Source: Helopsaltes ochotensis (Eukaryota; Chordata; Aves; Passeriformes; Locustellidae). Taken from it: a stretch of DNA of 64,000 nucleotides. The position numbers and the translations under genes were made by a program. The notes under the pieces are model-generated. The model saw only the letters and a program-made list of their open reading frames with translations. It made no database searches and had not been told where the DNA came from. Below, in pieces: positions 1-13,200 of this stretch. The stretch covers positions 241,793 to 305,792 of the forward strand of contig VXBM01000237.1 of assembly GCA_013400155.1 (NCBI GenBank), in the 5' to 3' direction. Every line of letters begins with the position of its first letter. Within the stretch, counting starts at the first letter, position 1.

Positions 1-425
1 ACCCGGCCCCCCCGTGCCATCGCTCTCTGCCTGTGGAAAAAGTCACTCTCTCTCTCTTAAACGCTCTCTTCAGGAACGGGAAGGTGTGATGAGTTTTGTC
101 CCGAGCCATCTCCAGGCTTAAAAACCGCAACCCTGTCAGCCTGAGGTGCAGAGGTGCTCCAGCTCTGAGCATCTTCGTGCGCTCCTCTGGGCCCGCTCTC
201 CCCGGACAACACCGTTCTGGTGCAGAGGACACCGGAGCTGGGTGCGGTGCTCCGGGCGGGCTCTCACGGCAGCACAGGGGGAGAATCCCCTCCCTCGACA
301 TGTTGGCGACGGTTCTTTGCATACAGCCCAGGAGAGGGTTGGCTTTCTGGGTTGGCTGATGTCCAGCTTTTCATCCACAAGTCCTTCTCCACAGCTGCTC
401 TCAATGGGTTCTTCTCCCAGTCCCA
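1..425 (-). mobile_element. CR1 LINE fragment, reverse orientation, cut by window edge
   Basis: Read on the minus strand, this stretch follows, in order, the 3' part of avian CR1 retrotransposons. It has the segment resembling the end of the reverse-transcriptase ORF (around 300-420 on the plus strand: the 'gttggctttctggg', 'ccaagtcc' and 'gctgctctcaat' landmarks), then the 'ctccagctctgagcatcttcg' region near 157-178, then the 'tctccaggctt' segment near 110-120 and the downstream portion to base 1. It is well diverged, with many indels and stops, so it is an old dead copy. CR1 copies are usually truncated at the 5' end. Here the 3' terminus, with its short octamer repeats, would lie to the left of base 1. 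The inner boundary near 425 is approximate. The family call comes from remembered CR1 sequence. Confidence 0.8.
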
Positions 426-1973
426 TGGCACAAAAATGCATCCCTGTGGAAGACCTCACAGCCTTCTCTGTGGCTGGGAGCGATGATGAAGGAGCACCAA
501 GATACACAGTATGGCCTATACTCTATTGCCCAGAGAACATCAATTAAACTTCCCAATGTCACACCATTAAATATGTGATGTGTTGCCTTTCAAAATTTGA
601 AGTTTTCATACTAATGTATTTCCAGGTTAATAAACAACAATTTTCAATATTATCAACCTTCACCTGTTGTGGTATTTTTTAAATTAGGATGAGGTCACCA
701 GAACAGGTCCAATACTCTCTTTATATTTAGCTTTAAGGAGACTACTTTGTTGGAGGATTCAGTGCACATAGTCACAAGCATTAAACAAAGTGATCTCAGG
801 GAAAGGAGATTCATCAGAAAATCTGGGACTATAAAAGGGAAATGATGAGCCATGAGGTGTTCACAAACAACCACCAAAAACGCTTGAAAGACCTCATACT
901 CAAATAAGTTAATGGAAATAATTAGCATATGTTTATATGTATTCAGGAGATGTAATGAATATGTATTAGAAATGTGATGAATATGCATTAGTTCCACGGA
1001 CATAACCTGGCCTTAGGTTTCTCTTGGTGAATGCTTTGAGAAGAAATCCCCATGCATTGAGCACTGCTAATAAACTAATGTCAGCTTTCTAACCTAGTAA
1101 ATTTATTGGTAGACTTTATTTCCTGGTTTTCAGTGACAGGAAGAGACTGATGATAATTCTTGCTATTTTTTCATCAAAAGCTAGGGTGTTATAGACCAGA
1201 TCAAGAAACTAGAAAAAAAGAAAAATTACTGACAGAAAAGAGATTTAAAATGTAGACAGAATGACTATTGTGACTGGAAAGATACCACCACAGAGAAATA
1301 GCAGCAATTAGGATAGAAAATATTTATTTTTAATAGTCTGCAGTTATATACCCTTTCTTAAATTCAGTTGTCCATCCAACTTGGCAAATTTTGCTTATTT
1401 TTCAGAGTATTTTCAGTATAAGAAAGTGGTAATATAGGACACAAGTAGTACATTGGCATTTTCACTATTAGGGTCACCAACTAGACAGAACAATGCTGTG
1501 TGTCCAATAAGGGATGGAACTGCAAAAGAAAATGGGCCTTGTAAGTTTTCCTGCCACAAACACACTGTGATAAACCTCCCTACGTCTCTAACACACTGCT
1601 TGCCCAGCTTCCAGATTCTCTTTCATTCAGCATTTCTGGTTTTCAAAGGTCAGCTTAAGAATGGAAAAATGCTGAGTAAGGTCAAAATCAGCCTTTCAAA
1701 TCTCAACAGAATTTAACTTTCAGCGCAAAATTATACTCCTGCCATACATTTTGGAAATAAAGCTATTTCTCTCATTTATGAGCAGATCATAACTACCTCC
1801 CAGGCAGGTGAAAGAAATATGGGGCAAGTAAACAGATTATTTCTTGCTGTGTCAGAAGGGTGTTCTGTCAGCTTGAAGAAATACTGATTATTGTTTTGGC
1901 TATTGGTACCTTTTCAAAAGCACTAATTTTTTTTTCCTAATAACTACCTTTTTTTGTGTCATTTGGATTGTAG
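426..1973. other. Non-coding stretch, no recognised feature
   Basis: AT-rich DNA with no exon, repeat or promoter I can support. Short open frames on both strands here show no family resemblance. If the segment at 1974 is a real terminal exon, this is the intron upstream of it. The pyrimidine-rich run just before 1974 would be its acceptor tract. Confidence 0.5.
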
Positions 1974-2177
1974 GAAATCATTCCTGGCAGCACAGAAGAA
2001 AACTTTCATTTTATCACTCAGGTTAATGCAGAGACTTTGGACCTTTGTGCTGCAGCTTTGCCACAGGTGCACTCCGAGGAGGAAGGAAACTTACGCAGAA
2101 TATATCAGTGTAATGGCAAGTGGGACAACAGACCTTGTTCACAGGAAGGATTAAGCTCCTGGAGCTTTAAAACATAA
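1974..2177 (+). CDS. Candidate terminal coding exon of an unidentified plus-strand gene (possibly SSX2IP-like tail)
   Basis: The segment starts right after a good acceptor (a T-rich tract from about 1928, ending 'ttggattgtag' at 1973). It is open in phase 0 for 67 codons to a TAA at 2175-2177. The predicted peptide is hydrophilic and acidic, opening EIIPGSTEENF and ending with CNGKWDNRPC, SQEG and WSFKT. A cysteine-KW-RP-SQEG pattern recalls the end of human SSX2IP as I remember it, and SSX2IP is the LPAR3 neighbour in mammals. I believe, however, that SSX2IP runs on the same strand as LPAR3 in human, whereas this exon would run against it. A second frame is also open over most of this length, so openness alone is weak evidence. 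The match is short and from memory, so no symbol is given. Confidence 0.33.
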   Translation, partial: EIIPGSTEENFHFITQVNAETLDLCAAALPQVHSEEEGNLRRIYQCNGKWDNRPCSQEGLSSWSFKT

Positions 2178-2879
2178 TACAGGCATGGGTGGCGCCGAAT
2201 TCCCTTTGTCCATTTGATCTTAGCAGCTGTTCCTGAAGTTGATGCTATTCAAAGGAGAACTCCCCAAGCACTTTGCTGTGCATCATGGATCGGGTTTGGT
2301 TTATGTTTTTTTAAAAGGCTGGCTAGGAAAGGAAAAGTCTTTGTGGGATGCATTCAGGCAAAAGCATCAGGAAATCTTACCTTATGAAAAATTGTAGTGC
2401 AACACAGTCCTTCACTGATGGTGCACCAATTTGCTATCACATAGTAAACTAAATTTGTAAACTGTAGTGAGAAGTAAAACACAGCTTGCTAAAGTGATTC
2501 ATAACAGGGTGACATAAGGAGGATTTTGGTATAGAGAAATGGTGATATCTTTGGAAGGTTAGGGTCCTAAGGGATACAGTAAAGGATAACGTCAACTATT
2601 TCCTGTACTCTCTTGAGTACTGTCATAAATATCCTGTAGTGGATGTTAGGTCTTTGAAAATAACCCAAATTTGAAGAGTAACTCCTTAAAGAGTTTTTTC
2701 CTTCTTTACTTGGGCTTGCTCGAGCCTAATCAACTGAATTATCTGCAGTCTCTGTTTATTTTGCTTTATAATCCAGTTTAAAAATAACCAAACAACTTGT
2801 GTTATTTCATAGCTGTTCTGCTCTGTCATATAGACTGTTAGCCTAAAACTAATTGTAGTTCTATACTTTATAGAATAAA
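2178..2879 (+). other. Possible 3' UTR ending at an AATAAA signal
   Basis: If the preceding segment is a last exon, a canonical AATAAA at 2874-2879, followed by T-rich DNA around 2903-2940, would give a 3' UTR of roughly 0.7 kb. Nothing else in the stretch argues for or against it. Confidence 0.25.
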
Positions 2880-5800
2880 TTATTTGAGAAATCTTGAAGA
2901 TGTATTTATGATTTCTTCTTTGTAATTATTTGTTAAAAATTTGGATTAAGAATTATAATGGGGAAAACATTAAAGAACCAGAAGAAACTGCTTTATGAAG
3001 TGAAATATACAAAATTCCTCTCAAAACTTAAATTCAAGCTGGATTAAACCATAACATGAACAGCAAGACAACAGGCTCCTACAATTCAGAAAGAGAGACT
3101 GATCCACAGTTTGTTTGCATTTCAATTCAAACTCATCTTCTTAAGTACATTCAGAAACGCTGTTTGCTGGAGTGGTTTCTATAGCAGTGTCCTGGTTGAT
3201 TACAAATCAGCAGGGCTGACGAACCCTGGACTAGCAGAAGCTCATTAAAATGTCTGATCCGGTTATGCAATAGGCCAGTGGCAGCCTGTGACTCCTTTAT
3301 TGTCTCTTGGTGTAAGAACTGCACCTCGACAAAGCCCAGCTCATAGGGCTTTCATGTCTCTTTGTGGAGATGCATAAAAATAACCTCGTAAGCCAGTCTG
3401 TGGGTTGTGCTCTGCACTAGTAAGCACTTTAAGGTCTGCTCCCAGCTCCAGCTCACACTGGAAGCTCCACTCATGCAGTGATCTTAGTAGATGTCTCTGG
3501 ATTCCATTGGAGGCTCCAAAGATGGTGAGACCTACAGCAGGTTACAGGACTTTACATTCTTAAGCCCACCTGTGTGATCCATTCCCTCCTATCCCCCAGT
3601 GTCCCACTACATGAAAATCACAGTATTTAAAAGACTTTCAATTTCTGGCTGAAAATTTCCTCTGCTCCTGCACGTGGACAGTGAAATTTCAGACTAATTC
3701 CTGTTAGGTTAAAAAAGCGGAGAGAAAGATGCCTATCTTTCCCCAGGAGTTTGACCAATGATGCCAACAGTCACAAAAATATCCTCAGATGAGATGGTGT
3801 TCTTACCTGTCAGAGTAAATTTTTGTGTCAAGCCAAAGCCATGGAAAGCAAATTAAGCTTCAGGAAATCAAGTGGGTGCAACACAAAAAGGATGCTGACT
3901 CCACAGAAAAGAAACCACAGCCAAAACCTTTGAACAAGGCTGCCTCAGGGTGAGTGACAAGATGCCAACTAAAACACGGACTTCCACTATTTCACTGCTC
4001 CTCCCCAAAATTGTTATGCTTTTGCACAGGCCCTGGTTTTTATTGCACCCTCCATCTGAGTCAGTTCAGCTCATTAATTTATTTATTTTAATTTTTTGTT
4101 GGCCTAGAGTTCTGGCAGCTTAGCAAGTGAATTGGCTGACAGCGTGTTCCAAATATGCTAGAGCAAGTACAAAACAATCTAGGACAGAAAACAGAAAAAA
4201 GAAAGAACAGGGAGAGGAATGGGACTTCCCAATTTTGGTGTCAATGAGGCATTAGATACTAATCCCTTTCAGGGAGCTACAACCACACGTTTCTCTCTCT
4301 GCAACCTTATTTCTGATAGAGATGGGAGCAGATATTTCCCTCATTTAACTATCTCCATACATGACATGGGTACCATAGGCACTCAATTTTTTCTTCCATT
4401 TTGGGAGGCAGGCACCAAGTAAGCTTTTACTGAATTTAACCCAAAGACCTTTGGAGGAAGAAAAAACATCAAATGGCTAAAATGCCTGCAGCAACCAGGT
4501 TGCCTTCTGAAATTGTTCAGACTGTTAGTAGTTCAAGGGACCTCTTCCATGGAGTAAGGAGCAGCACAGACAATGCCATTTAGTTTAACTGAGTTGAAGA
4601 GTTTCAGTGATGCAGATATTTCATGACAAATTTTGATGTTAGTAGCTATAGCAACTCATGCCATGAAACAGCTGTTCTCCTTCCTACCCTATCCTGTACT
4701 ACACATATATCATCTTTGGAGAATATGTGCAATATTTTGCATGTCTGCTTCAATCTCCATCTGAAAAAGCTTCACAAAAATTTGTTCAGCATCTCATACT
4801 TGTGAAATAATGCTATAGGCAGGGCTAAATGTCACTGAATCTTATGCATCTAACTGCTCTCCTTCATTAGACCAGCTGCTGAATTAGCTGTGCAAATGCC
4901 ATTATCAAACACTAAGACACTCAAAATTTTGAAATTGTTATAGTGTGTTTGTAAAGGAGGAGGAGCCAAAGGTAGCACCAGGGAAATGAAGAGAAGTTCC
5001 CACAACTCCTGAAAAGCAGCAAAATAGCATTTCAGGGGAAAGAAATGAATGAAGTGTGTTAGTTTGGTGTCTGCAGAAACAGTGTGTGGTTTATCTGATC
5101 TCTCACCAGTCGTGAAAACAAGACTTTTTTTTCACTGTCAGCAAATAAACAAATCAATATCACAGTTCAGCACCCCAAAATAAACACACAACCACAAACC
5201 CTGAAGGGTTATGTTAATGTGGTGTTAATTTTAAACATGTGGAAATGAGGCACCAAAACATTAAGTGTATCTTTAGGGAAATCCATTCCATAACCAAGGG
5301 CTGCAATTTATTTTCTTAGTTACAATTTCAGATTGTTAGAACATTATATTTCAATGAAAATATGCCCCTGATGCACTCAGCTGAGTTTACCGTTCGTTTT
5401 TCAGTCCTATGAAGCAGCACAGACCTCAGAGCTACCAGGACACTGCATGCAAATACAAATCTCTGTTCATGAGAAAATTTACTGCAGCATAATTTATTGA
5501 TTGCAAAAAGAAGAATTAAAAGCTTTCACCCAGTGCTACTATCAACCGTAGAGTGAAATATTTAAGAAAATAAAATTTCTAGAATCATATTTCACCACAG
5601 GACTGTCCTTTCAGTCTGATGCCCACAAAGCAACACGAAGTATTAGAAAAGCAGGATAATGTAATCATTTCAATCCTCTCTTTAGCTGATCTCTGATTAG
5701 CTTGCAGAGCCATTAAACTGCAGTTGTCCACACAGAACACAGCTGATACTCCAGTTTTTAAGCATTCTCAGCTGCAACTAGATTTGAACAATGCCTCTCC

Positions 5801-6784
5801 CAAGAGAGGAGCTTCATGTCACTCTGCTGGAGTATAGAGTGAGCTAGGATGAATTAGACACTTAAATCAAAATCCTTTCTTTTTTCTTTCAGAATGAACT
5901 GAGCAAAACTTTAGGAAACAATTGTGTATATGATTCTCTATCACTCTTCAGTCCAGCAAGTGCTGATGTGCATCTTACATCTTACGAGGTGTCTATGTAC
6001 AACTTAAACTTCAGGTGCACAAGTGCCATCACCAAAACAAAAAAAGGAAATGTCAAGACAGATTACCAGTGGAAAGGAAACTCAAAAATGCAATATTCAA
6101 GTTAATATCTTAAAAATATAATCAAATACTTATAGCTTAAAATAAATTTGAGGGACAACAGTGAACAGTATCTCTCAGATATCTTTGCCCAGACATGCTA
6201 TCTCTGCAGAGAGCTGGCCTGCCTCTTGCCTGCTGTGCCTGCAGCAGAAACGCAAAGACGAAACCAAAACTGAAGAGAATATTTTTAAATCTAAATGTTT
6301 AAAGATAATAAGAAAGTCTTGGCAATTTGAGTTTTCTCCTTACTTCTTGATCTGAAGCCTGTACAAAGAAGCTGCTCATTCACCAGCACATGCAGTCTAA
6401 ACATAATAAATACAGCTGCTACAATAACTCTCTGTCCAGAATTGGAAAGACAGTGATGAGTAACTTGTTCTTACCAGTCTCTAAGGTAATATTTTAAGAA
6501 AAGTTTTCTGTTATTTGAAGAAATAAAGTGATGTGCTTATAAAAAACAGATTGAGGCCAACAAATGGAGGTTTGTAAATGTCTTTGAGTGAAATAATTCT
6601 TGTAAAATTGTTATCAGAAATTGCATTCCAGGAAACACCTGAATATTCCACTCCATAAGCTTAGGTTATTTCTTTGAATATCTGCAGAAAAAACATCAAA
6701 TATTGTGTGCCGCGGGCGTGGTAACAACTCTCTTATGCACTTCTGCAGTCATTGTCCAGGCTGTGATGTGCTCTAGAACACTTA

Positions 6785-6817
6785 GATGATGGTGATGATG
6801 ATGATGACGATGATGAT
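6785..6817. repeat. (GAT)n microsatellite, imperfect
   Basis: Eleven trinucleotide units of GAT type, interrupted by GGT and GAC, in non-coding DNA. Confidence 0.9.
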
Positions 6818-7251
6818 ATCAGGTTCCTTTTGAATGAAATCTGATATTCTACAATAGGATTTACAAAAATTTAAATAGTGCCCTTTTGAAAGGAAACCAA
6901 AGAAATCTTTTTAAACATCTGCATTGGAGCATAAAAGGAATCCATGAGGAATAAAAAGGGCATTTTTTCAAATAAGAGTGATCACAAAGCATGGTAGGGA
7001 AGGTTTGTTATCATATTGAAATCACTTGAATTGCTGAAAACTGCAAAAGAAAAAATCCTGGTGATTTGTTTTAGGTTCAATCATAAATTATGCTGTTGTT
7101 TCTGGCTCCATATCCACATAGCTGACACTTACCTTTCCCTAGTGACTAAAGCACACTTGCTGGATTTTGAAAGGCAGTTGAAAAATGAGGTTAGGGATTC
7201 CTCAGCTAGAATAAAGCAACCTTGATTTTAATTTCAAACATCCAGTATCTC

Positions 7252-7266
7252 TGTGTGTGTGTGTGT
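7252..7266. repeat. Short (TG)n run
   Basis: An uninterrupted alternating TG tract of 15 bases in intergenic DNA. It is short and probably only mildly polymorphic. Confidence 0.8.
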
Positions 7267-10200
7267 ATAAAATTGCCAATAGAAGGAATGCATATGGGTT
7301 ATGTAAGGAAAAAGAACCCTATATTTCCCTCTTATATTATATGTAGGAAAGGGGGGAAAGGGAAAAACTTCTATTTAGTTGTACAGTGAGGTGACAGCAT
7401 GTAACATAATTCCCTGATTTAGTGCAAAGTTTTAGAGCAGAGGATTTAAGACATTACTACCTGCAGTTGTTTTCTTCACCTCTTGCTGGAGGTGACTGCC
7501 TCTGGAATATCAAGTAGAGTAGTTAAGAGGAGAATGTCCATTCCTTCCTGACAGAGTTACCTCCTGGAAATGAGAAAAATCCACACTTTGGCTCCATGGC
7601 ACAGACAGTGAGGGATGGATGGTGTTGATGTGTGGAGAACTTGCACGGAAAAATGACTGAGGAAAAGCTGGGAGCAGAGGGGCTCACAAGCTGCATCATT
7701 GCTCACATTTTCTATTACTAGAGCAGGGCTTGGTGCCAGCTCCAAGTGGGAATTTAATCATGGAAAACATCAGCACGAGATAGTACACGGATCCAGTGTC
7801 GTGGGACGCAATCGTGTGGAGCTTGGGGGCAGCGCTGCACCCTGTGTTTATGTCAAGGGTAAAAGGAAAGCCCTGTCAGGGGGCAAGGCAGCTGAGCATT
7901 CATGGGAACCTCAACACTGCTCCTTGTCCTGAGAGCTGCAGGGTGTCCCTGTGGGCTTCCAAAGGTCTTGACAAACTGCACACACAAACCTGCGGATGGT
8001 GAGAAATACAGAAATCCATGTCCCGTGATTCTGCAGATGCGCAGAGCTGGTCTGGCTTCAAATACATAAAAAAAGAGATTTTAAAAGCAAGATAACTCAG
8101 ACCCACTCCTGTAGAGAAAATTTCATAATGTCATAACATTGTTGTCTTCTAATCCTAATATATCTCTAACATCCAACGCTGAGCTTATTACGGACAGAGG
8201 CTCTGAGCATCCCTGCAGCCTCTGCCAGCTGGGGACCACAGTGTCATGACCATCTCCCCAGCTCAGGTCTCTGAATTTTTGGAGGGTAATGTTAAGTCAT
8301 TCATCTCTTCCTTTTTTTTTTCTTTTTTTTTTTAATAATGCTTAAATACTCTGCATGATGAGAGTGTGGATTTGGAATTGCTTCTCTTTAGTCCAAACAT
8401 GGAGGTAGCCTGCCAGGGCCCACAAAGGGAGAGACTAGAGCTGTGATTCCTGAAGGGAAGGGGCTCTGAGAAAAATCAGATTTCTAAACACAATAAAAGG
8501 CATTAATAATTTCAAATCTAATTGCTTACTTTCTTCAGAAAATTGCATATACCACTGCTATTTGAACTCCCCTCTTTGGGATGGTAAACCAGTCAGGACA
8601 TGACAACACTGCACTTAATTTCAGTGGAACAATAGTGGCATCCAGTGGTCAATCAGCAAATTCAAAGCCCTGCTTTTCCAGGGTTTCCCTGGGATTCTGT
8701 GATCTGCTCATACACCTCATAGTCTGTCCTTGATTGCTTTTTTTAATGGTGATAGATAGTACTTTTCCTTGAAAATTGAGTGGATTTGCATTGCTGTAGA
8801 AAGAGTAAAATACATTTTCTAAACTCCAATAATTAAAATGTTAATTCTCCAAGGCCCTATTGCAGTTGGCAAGTAACTGTAGGGAGGGCAGAGTTGGCCT
8901 TGATGTGAACACATTTGATCTAAAGGCCCTGTTCTTGTGACGAACGAGGTCAAACAAACAGTCATACATCAGTGCAGCTGTCTTCTCTGTTTGGTTCCTC
9001 TGGCTGTCTGGAGGAAGATCTGTGTGCAGCTTTATAAATCAACAGAAGTAATACTTAGGTTGCTATAAATCCTTGGAAACTTATTTCGTTGTGTCACTGA
9101 AGTCAGTTGCATCATGTCTCCTTACTAGCCATTTCACTATCAGGAAAATGGGTTGTGTAGCTATATACCATTTCTCCCTAGACTGAAATCATGTTTTAAG
9201 ATAATATGATTTGTCCTATTTGGTTTTAGAGTCTCACCTTTAAACTGTGAATGGAGAGCTTCCATTCACACCAGGCTGATCATCTTAATGCCCATTGCCT
9301 CTGTTCCTGCACCAAAAGAAAGGGGGTGTTCTCTCCGCCAGAACGCCGAGTAGTCCATTTACATCCATCTTTTGTTTACTCCATTTAGATTTCAGCCAAA
9401 GCAATGAACCTAACCCAGTAATGACAAAATATTTGGCTGCAGTCTCAGTCCTTCAGGAAACAAAATGCTGTAAATGAGATCCTGTGATACATGGGGAAAA
9501 ATGCAATAAAATTACACTAACATCTTCTAACAAGCATAATATTTTTTCCCATCAGATATAATCCTGAAAAAAGTTTAAAGATTGAAACAGGGAACTAGGT
9601 TTTGAGTTGTGTAACTTGATAGTCATAACATATTTGCACATCAGCCAAGGGGAAAACAAAATACTTAACCTGGATTTGGATCTCTGCAGTGTAGATATGA
9701 TACACCATGCATGATTCTCACAAGTAATTGTGAATGTTCTGAACAGTATATCTTTCCAATTTCCACATTAGAAACAAAATGCAGTTTTTACTTCCAATGA
9801 AAACAATAGCATAAAATATGTTGAAGCTTTCCATCTGCCTGTGTTCTATCCTAAGAAGAATGTCTATCCTAAATATGTCAAATATAAGTTCTATAGTGTT
9901 TACCCATTTCAGGTTTATACATTGTCTTAACAGCATTTGTGCTACTTGATAAATACAGAAATACAATTAATTATAGGTGGTGTGACATCTAACAGAGAAA
10001 AACTGAGTTACCTTCTTTGAGAAGTTCAGAAAAGTTTCCTATCCTATAATTTAATCGTATGGCTGTCAGGTGATAGGAGGGGCATTGTATGGAGGGGATG
10101 GGGGAAATCTTCAGTTGTGGTTAGTAGATGCTTTCTACCCAACAGAAAGATGTCTTCTATCTCAAATGTTTTATTCAGTTTATTTAGGCTTATGAAATTC

Positions 10201-13200
10201 CCAATTCTGATTTTGTTCAGGTTTGCCTATCCCTTCTTTTTGCCTCCCTGCCTTCAAATGTGTAAGGTCCCAACTCAGTGCCCATTCAAGTGATTGCAGA
10301 CTCCCACTGACTGCAGTGGGAATTGGATTAAATCTCTAAAACAACAATTACATGCCTAGTTGCTTTTTATTGCTCACTTAAAAATGCATTCTTTGAAACA
10401 CTACCAATATTTGTAAAGGCTGAGGGCTTAATGTGCCAAACTATTTAGGTTATTTGGAGACCTATTTTCCACCAGTGCCTCGGGATTTAAATAAATGCTA
10501 TGAAAGAATGTTATTTACATTATGCATTTTTAACAGAAGTGTTTATATTGCCTCGTTATTCTTCATATTGATTTTCCTCTAAATGCCAAGACTTTGCTGC
10601 TTTGAAGTCAGTGGGAAATCTGCCCCTGACTTCACCCAAACTGATACTGAGAGCTAACATGAGGAAAAGGGGATGCAGTTTTCAGATCATGCTGAAAGAT
10701 AGACAAATTTTGTGAAGCACCCTTCCTAGAACTCTGTGCTGATGTCTCTTCTGGAGATCACCCTTGCCCTGTGCCCTCCTCAGTGGACAGGCACTCCGTG
10801 TCTCCCGAGCATCAAGAGGCCATGTGTCAGTTTGGCAGTGGCTGTAAACAGTAGTTGAAGTGTCTGTGCTGATTGGAGAGTGGCTCAGAGATCTTCTTCT
10901 TCTCCAAGTAACAGCCTGCACCAGCTCAGCTCTCCCTGTCACAATCTTGATTCTAAAATATGAACCTCATACAATAATGGGTGTGAGAAGGTTATGCAGA
11001 AATTAATTAACCACCAGAGATCTTTTAGTTGACCTCTGAGCCTCTGAAAAAAAGCAGTCACTGAAGGAAAACAGAGCAATCCTCTTCCTATAAAATCTAC
11101 TTGAAGGAAACAATATAATTAAAACAACCCTGAATCTCACAATCTCATGAAAGCATGGCCTAGAGGAAGATTATAAAATCTGAATTTGGCTGCATGCCTA
11201 ATGACTTTTACTGCAGAAGTGTTAGCCTCCTTTATCACTAGCCTCCCCTCTGAATGTGCAAACTCCTTCTCTGCCACAGAGCTCTTCTGACTATAGTGGA
11301 CCAAGTTTAGGCATCTTTCTGAACAGATGCAGCAGGAATGCTCTGCATAGGCTTGGAAACACTACTGAAGAGTGCTGTTAGGCACCATAAGGAGGCAAGT
11401 CAGATTTGGGAAATGGATTGAAATGGTTACAGAATTTTCTCTTTAATTTGACAGAGGATTGGCAAAGGACATGTTGAAAGCAAATAGCCTGAAATGCCAC
11501 GAATCTGCCCACAAATCAGCTGATCAGTAAATAAAAATGAGCATGCCATGAGATTACAAGTTAAGGTGGAGAATAATTTCAGCAGTATTTCAATGTATGG
11601 TGACTGCAGATCAAGGGAGGCATATTTTTCCGGGAATTAAGTCTATACCTCAATTTACTACAGCATATTGATATGCTCAAGACTCAGATTTAAAAGAATT
11701 TCAACATCATATCTTGATATGCTATAGTAATAAAAAAAGATGCTAGAGGACAATGCTGTTTTTCCAGAGCCAATATAAAAGTAAAACATTACTCTTCTGC
11801 TAATTCAATGAAGTTAAATAACTTGAAAGCAACCTATTAAAAATATCTCAAGATTAAGACTGGCATATAAGCATTTTGTTTTTGCAGGAGTCTTGGTAAG
11901 TGTAGAAGATTTTCCCACAAAACCAGAGGCTGAGAAGATGGATTCCAGCTCTTACCTTCTTTGTTTGCAGCCCTGCTTTTCACCCTGTGACTACAGGCAC
12001 ATTTTTTCCCCAAAAGCTTTAAATTTATTTACAGTTTAAATTCTCATGGTCAAGTTTATCTGTATAGCAAAATTTTCCTTGCCAGTGTTGTTTGATTAGC
12101 AAGATGTTACTATGATGCTAGAGGCAAACATTTTCAGTACAATTAAGAACACTGTGAAACTAGGGCAAAGCTGAAGATTGCTGAGCACAGCAAAGTGAAA
12201 GGACATTAATGTGGGTCATAACAATACTGAACTTTATCATATATTGTAATGGCAGTGGATCAAGCAAACACTTCTGGACGAATGGAAAATGGTTGTGCAA
12301 CAGGACAGACATGATAAAAGAAAAGGTCAGTTGTGTCCATATGCCTGGTTAGGTAAAACAAACAATCCTTCTTCTCAATTCCATTTTCCTAGTGATGCTC
12401 TCCCTGTTGCTGGGTCAGAATGGCATCTGACTGTCTTCAGTGCAATGCAAATGGAAAGGTTATACTTGACAAGATAATTTAAATACAAACATGAACATAA
12501 CACTTCTACAAAATAAAACCAACAAAGACAGATGTTCCACAAGCTGAGACATTATTAGTACTGTTAGTACTACTTAAGGTCCCCCCAACAATTTTTCAAT
12601 ATACAGAGTGATGATTTTAGAGCCCATTACCCGGCTTTCAGTGAGCTCTGGTCCATTTCCATGGCAACATGAGATGCAGCTGTCCGAAAAGTTGTCAGAA
12701 AGCTCTAATATTTGGCTCCTATGCAGCACATGGCTGATAACAATCCACACAGCTGTAGGAATTAGTCTCCACTGCAGGCTTTTAACTAAATGAAATAGAA
12801 AAATAGATATCCTATTAATTGACTGGGGGTGTGTGTTATGCACAATTTAGCTTTTTAAAGATTTAATAAAAGAAGTCTTTGTAGGAGGGTTCATTGTCTA
12901 GAAAGTTCCAATACCTGCACTTTAGTTATAGCCCAAGCCTTTACAGTAGAAACTTGACCTTGTTCTTCTTACTTTCTTTTGTTTGTCTGTTTTTTTGTTT
13001 AAAGTGAGTGCTTTTTCTATTTCTCTTGAGCTCTGACTTGTTCACAGCCTTTGGCAGTGGATGACAGCCCATGTAACACTGTGTAAGCAGAGTACAAGGG
13101 GTAGCTGTTTGGCCAGGTTCATAAGCTGGAACGTGGTGACTGACAGTAGGTTGAATAGACTGTGGATGTGATGGGACAAATGGTCTCAGGAAGAATTTGT

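Noticed and set aside
5885..6000. Pyrimidine tract with CAG (acceptor-like) followed by a short segment
   Set aside because: There is no convincing donor nearby (GTGTCT only) and no protein resemblance.
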